Shown here: piece by piece, positions 60,604 through 64,000 of the stretch
Position numbering within the stretch: position 1 is the stretch's first letter
How the letters are laid out: each line of letters begins with the position of its first letter
Assembly: GCA_019359415.1 (NCBI GenBank)
Contig: JAHHHH010000007.1
Location: 83,728 to 147,727, forward strand
DNA: 64,000 nucleotides
Reading direction: 5' to 3'
Origin: Iphinoe sp. HA4291-MV1
GTDB taxonomy: Bacteria > Cyanobacteriota > Cyanobacteriia > Cyanobacteriales > Nostocaceae
Program-made: the position numbers and the translations under genes
Notes under the pieces: generated by a model
Seen by the model: only the letters and a program-made list of their open reading frames with translations
What the model was told of the DNA's origin: nothing
Database searches by the model: none

Positions 60604-63483
60604 ATGGATAAAACAGATTATTCCCACCACTTTCTTTATACAGATTGGACACTGATCGAAACCCAGCTTAACCCTAAAGCGACTCAGCACAGAGAAACTG
60701 TTTTCACTATTGGCAACGGTTATCTAGGAACGCGAGGTAGTTTTGAGGAAGGTTCTACTCATGCATTGCCAGCGACCTTCATTCATGGGGTTTATGATAA
60801 TGTTCCTCTTGTCTACACCGAACTTGCTAACTGTCCCGACTGGTTACCATTGGTTGTCACTATCGATGGCGAACGCTACCGCACTGAACGCGGCGAGATA
60901 TTGAGCTATGAGCGACAGCTTGACCTCCGTCGCGGGATTCTGAGCCGTAAAGTACGTTGGCGTAGCCCAGACGGAAAAACAATAGACCTGTGTTTTGAAC
61001 GCTTTGCGAGTCGGGCAGATGAGCATGTGTTAGGGCTGCGCTGTCAGTTAACGCCAGTAGATTTTGAGGGTTTGATAGAGATTCAAGGTAGCATTAATGG
61101 CTATCCGGAAAATCAAGGTTTCAACCACTGGGAATTGATAGACCAGGGCAAAATCAACCGAGGAACCTGGTTACACCTCCAAACCCGCAACACCCGCATC
61201 GACTTGGGCATGGCTGCTGGAATGACGGTATCGGGAGCTGATGCGCCAGTACAAGTCACTAGTCCCCCAGGTTATCCTACTTTGACCGCCCTATTCCAAG
61301 CTTCTTCAGGACAAACGGTTACAGTAGATAAAATAGTAACGGTTTTTACATCGCGAGATGTGGATAACCCTGTCAAAGAAGCGAAAGAAAAGCTTGTACA
61401 ACTTCCTTCTTATGAAGCGTTGATAGATGCCCATGCAAAAGCATGGGATGAAGCTTGGCACAAAAGCGACATCTTGATTGAAGGGGATACCAAAGCTCAA
61501 CTTGCCGTCCGGTACAATATTTTTCAATTGCTTATCAGCGCCCCAGAGCATGATGATAAAGTGAGTGTCCCAGCAAAAACGCTTTCCGGTTTTGGCTATC
61601 GCGGTCATGTATTTTGGGATACTGAAATTTTTATCTTGCCCTTTTTCATTTACACTCAACCAAAACTCGCTCGAAACTTGCTCACTTACCGCTACCTTAC
61701 GTTAAATGGAGCGAGACGTAAGGCATCTCATTATGGGTATAAGGGGGCAATGTATGCTTGGGAAAGCGCAGATACTGGTGATGAAGTGACACCACGTTGG
61801 TTACCTCCTAATGATTTTTACGGAGAAGATGTGCGGATTTGGTGTCGCGATCGCGAAATCCACATTAGTGCTGATATTACTTATGCCGTCTGGTACTATT
61901 GGCAAGCAACTGGTGATGATGAGTGGATGCGGGACTGTGGCGCGGAAATCATTCTTGATACCGCTGTTTTCTGGGGGAGTCGCGTTGAGTATAGCACCAA
62001 GCACGAACGGTATGAAATTCGTGGAGTGATTGGAGCAGATGAGTACCACGAGATCGCAGACAACAACGCCTTTACGAACCGGATGCTGCAATGGCATTTG
62101 GAGAAAGCGCTTCTCGTCTATGACTGGCTGCGTCAGACTTACTCCGACAGAGCTAGCACAATAACACAAAAATTGCAACTGACACCAGGAAGGTTTTCTC
62201 GTTGGCAAGACATTATCACCAATATATGGATTCCCTGCGACCCATTGACAGGGCTCATTGAGCAATTCGAGGGATTCTTTAAATTAGAAGATATCAACTT
62301 GGCTGACTACGAACCACGCAACCGTTCAATGCAAGCCATTTTGGGCATTCAGGAAGGGAACAAGCGGCAGGTTCTTAAGCAGCCAGACGTGTTGATGCTT
62401 CTGTATTTAATGCGGCAATCACAGGAATTTCCTTACACTCACCAAACGCTGCAAAAGAACTGGGACTACTACGCACCCCGTACAGACATTACTTATGGTT
62501 CGTCTCTAGGACCCGCAATTCACGCCATCTTAGCCTCAGATTTGGGCGAATCAAAAGAGGCTTACGAACGTTTTATGCAAGCTGCATTGGTGGATATAGA
62601 AGATGTTCGTGGCAATGCTCACGAAGGAATTCATGGTGCCAGTGCTGGTGGTGTTTGGCAGGCTGTGATTCTGGGGTTTGGAGGAGTCCAACTTGCAAAA
62701 CATGGACCGACAGCAACGCCACAACTACCGCCAGGATGGAAGCGTTTGCAGTTCAAGCTTCACTGGCGTGGTGAGTGGCACGAGTTCGATCTACGTCCTA
62801 CAGCACAAGATACTATGACACTTGCAGATATTCGAGGAGTGATTTTCGATTTAGATGGTGTTCTGACAGATACAGCGGAATACCACTACTTAGGCTGGCA
62901 GAAATTGGCAGATGAAGAGGAATTGCCCTTTAATCGCCAAGCAAACGAAGCGCTACGGGGTGTCTCTCGTCGCGAGTCACTGCTCAAGATAGTTGGTAAC
63001 AAGCAGTACTCAGAAGTACAACTCCAGGAGATGATGGACCGCAAGAACCGCTACTATGTGGATTTTATCCAGACAATGACACCAGCAGATCTATTGCCGG
63101 GGACAATTGCATTGTTGGATGAGTTGAAACAAGCTGGTATTAAGATAGCCATTGGCTCTGCAAGCAAAAATGCTCGAACGGTGATTGAGAAACTGGGAAT
63201 TGCTGATTACATTGATGTGCTTGCTGACGGTTACAGCGTGCAGCAACCCAAGCCAGCACCAGACTTATTTCTCTTTGCTGCCCAACAGCTAGGACTCGAA
63301 CCTGAGCAATGTGTCGTTGTCGAAGATGCTGCAGCAGGCATTGAGGCTGCGCTTGCGGCTGGGATGTCTGCCGTAGGACTTGGTCCTACTGAACGAGTGG
63401 GAGCAGCACACGTTGTCTTACCTAGTCTGGCGGGAGTTCATTGGACGGAACTGCTAGATAAATTGAGCAGTAGTCGTCGGTAA
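60604..63483 (+). CDS. GH65 phosphorylase fused to beta-phosphoglucomutase
   Basis: A 959-residue fusion. Residues about 1-740 are glycoside hydrolase family 65 (ETVFTIGNGYLGTRGSFEEG, SGFGYRGHVFWDTEIFILPF, VIGADEYHEIADNNAFTNRM carrying the probable catalytic Glu, GNAHEGIHGASAGGVWQAVI), with maltose, trehalose, kojibiose or nigerose phosphorylase specificity. Residues about 745-959 are a HAD-type beta-phosphoglucomutase (GVIFDLDGVLTDTAEYHYLG, GSASKNARTVIEKLGI, VVVEDAAAGIEAALAAGM). The first would make beta-glucose 1-phosphate from a disaccharide and phosphate, the second glucose 6-phosphate. The gene follows susA in what looks like an operon. Confidence 0.9.
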   Translation: MDKTDYSHHFLYTDWTLIETQLNPKATQHRETVFTIGNGYLGTRGSFEEGSTHALPATFIHGVYDNVPLVYTELANCPDWLPLVVTIDGERYRTERGEILSYERQLDLRRGILSRKVRWRSPDGKTIDLCFERFASRADEHVLGLRCQLTPVDFEGLIEIQGSINGYPENQGFNHWELIDQGKINRGTWLHLQTRNTRIDLGMAAGMTVSGADAPVQVTSPPGYPTLTALFQASSGQTVTVDKIVTVFTSRDVDNPVKEAKEKLVQLPSYEALIDAHAKAWDEAWHKSDILIEGDTKAQLAVRYNIFQLLISAPEHDDKVSVPAKTLSGFGYRGHVFWDTEIFILPFFIYTQPKLARNLLTYRYLTLNGARRKASHYGYKGAMYAWESADTGDEVTPRWLPPNDFYGEDVRIWCRDREIHISADITYAVWYYWQATGDDEWMRDCGAEIILDTAVFWGSRVEYSTKHERYEIRGVIGADEYHEIADNNAFTNRMLQWHLEKALLVYDWLRQTYSDRASTITQKLQLTPGRFSRWQDIITNIWIPCDPLTGLIEQFEGFFKLEDINLADYEPRNRSMQAILGIQEGNKRQVLKQPDVLMLLYLMRQSQEFPYTHQTLQKNWDYYAPRTDITYGSSLGPAIHAILASDLGESKEAYERFMQAALVDIEDVRGNAHEGIHGASAGGVWQAVILGFGGVQLAKHGPTATPQLPPGWKRLQFKLHWRGEWHEFDLRPTAQDTMTLADIRGVIFDLDGVLTDTAEYHYLGWQKLADEEELPFNRQANEALRGVSRRESLLKIVGNKQYSEVQLQEMMDRKNRYYVDFIQTMTPADLLPGTIALLDELKQAGIKIAIGSASKNARTVIEKLGIADYIDVLADGYSVQQPKPAPDLFLFAAQQLGLEPEQCVVVEDAAAGIEAALAAGMSAVGLGPTERVGAAHVVLPSLAGVHWTELLDKLSSSRR

Positions 63484-63656
63484 AACGACTTTTCCTATAG
63501 CCAAAATCAGGTAGTCAAAATTTGCTTGGTCTAATCTTAGATGGGCGGTGCAGTTGCTCCGCTCACTCCATCATCAATAGGTTTGCAATATCACTGTCGA
63601 GCAAATTTTTGCCAATGCTCTTTCATTTGAACTGACACTTGAACTGATCCACTGCG

Positions 63657-63882
63657 TTATTCACCAGTTGCATAACTTTGAGTTGCGCGGCGATCGCGAC
63701 GATGGTTAGCCGAAATCTCCAAGAGTACAGAGAGCACGAGTGTGCTGAATTCTTTTGAGTGCCATTGCGCGTAGTTAATCACCCGCTTTCCATCGTCACT
63801 CGCATGGAAACTCGCAGAAACGAACCCGGCATAACGCTTGAAGTGCTGTTCAACTTGGTCGGCGATCGCATTATTGAGTAAA
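63657..63882 (-). pseudogene. Monooxygenase-like (ABM) gene, 3' exon split by a group II intron
   Basis: Minus-strand codons from the intron edge read LLNNAIADQVEQHFKRYAGF, VSASFHASDDGKRVINYAQW, HSKEF, then a tail that does not match the family. The pattern GFxSAxxHxSxDGxRVxNYAQW belongs to antibiotic biosynthesis monooxygenase (ABM) domain proteins. The 5' exon is beyond the right edge. The tail after KEF (TLVLSVLLEISANHRRDRRA) may be a frameshift. If the intron splices, an intact protein could be made; the diverged tail argues for a dead gene. Confidence 0.55.
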
Positions 63883-64000
63883 GTCAGTGAAGGTGTTACC
63901 ACCTCCACTGCTCTTCAAAACCGTGCTTGATAGTTTCCCATCACACGGCTCCTCAATGTTTTGGTGCTTGTTACGCACACCCCACGCTATCTCTAGCTGT
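63883..64000 (-). mobile_element. Group II intron, 3' end (domains V and VI)
   Basis: On the minus strand, 63951-63918 forms domain V: GAGCCGTG, TGATGG, loop GAAA, CTATCA, a two-base bulge AG, CACGGTTT, a 34-base hairpin with the AGC catalytic triad at positions 2-4. Domain VI follows as CAGTGGAGGTG, loop GTAA, CACCTTCACTG (63910-63885). The intron probably ends AC at 63883. The open reading frame, if any, lies outside. It is inserted in the ABM-like gene. Confidence 0.85.

Noticed and set aside
63657-63908. 83-codon frame starting at GTG 63908 as a full gene
   Set aside because: The first residues (MEVVTPS) are read from intron domain VI; the real exon begins at about 63882.

Overview
The window is cyanobacterial, most likely from a filamentous heterocyst-former of the Nostocales. 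The reasons are the very frequent HIP1 octamer GCGATCGC, heptamer and octamer short tandem repeats of the (CCCATTG)n, (TAGTCAT)n, (AAAAAGT)n and (GGGGACAA)n kinds, several small mobile remnants, and the gene set: biliverdin reductase, a flavodiiron pair Flv1/Flv3, type III pantothenate kinase, sucrose synthase, DesC-type desaturase, DUF3386, many Uma2 proteins and toxin-antitoxin genes. Base composition is about 40-45% G+C, with a few GC-richer genes (30235-30801, 33411-33929) that may be acquired. No tRNA, rRNA or CRISPR array was recognised.

Region by region. 1-2410: 5' part of a plant-type ferredoxin (minus), bvdR, map. 2742-5408: a DUF29 gene, then a divergent pair consisting of a TetR regulator fused to a degenerate tyrosine-recombinase-like domain and an acyl-lipid desaturase, with two palindromic operator candidates between them. 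5573-8414: ureF-ureG, an orphan Phd-type antitoxin and a formamidase/acetamidase. 8621-11356: an IS1182-type remnant, panE, a broken adaptor-trypsin gene split by a 258-bp hairpin-rich element, and a Uma2 gene. 11472-17568: an oxalyl-CoA-synthetase-like ligase, a BMP-type lipoprotein, DUF3386, a GAF histidine kinase, a small RHH-like protein. 17970-21016: lepA and a 2-oxoglutarate/Fe(II) dioxygenase. 21180-25447: flv3-hydrolase-flv1 on the minus strand. 25593-32688: coaX carrying an octamer repeat inside its coding region, NDH-2, a hydrolase, a NUDIX protein, an NTF2-like gene, a tiny basic protein and argH.

33051-45653 is an accessory, defence-rich stretch. It holds a DUF1778 antitoxin without toxin, a GNAT enzyme, larB, Uma2, a UPF0175 protein, and two paralogous oligopeptide-type binding lipoproteins that flank a cluster of a decapitated vapBC, a truncated Rpn-type nuclease, a Septu-like ATPase/HNH pair whose HNH gene has an in-frame stop near its 5' end, higBA, a complete vapBC and a stray vapC tail. 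A small dispersed repeat is found between these modules. A further PIN toxin/antitoxin pair follows.

46113-57500 returns to housekeeping genes: aroA, a redoxin, a DUF202 membrane protein, a thymidylate-synthase/dCMP-deaminase operon, a CobO-like protein lacking its P-loop, an adenylate-kinase-like gene, rph, pgl, a zinc-ribbon/FHA protein and an M50 protease. 58148-63483 is a carbohydrate operon of sucrose synthase followed by a GH65 phosphorylase fused to beta-phosphoglucomutase. The window ends in the 3' end of a group II intron (minus strand) inserted in a monooxygenase-like gene.

Most functional links are short operons (ureFG, flv3-flv1, thymidylate genes, susA-GH65/PGM, TA pairs, ATPase/HNH). 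Family assignments rest on motifs recognised by eye. No similarity search was run.
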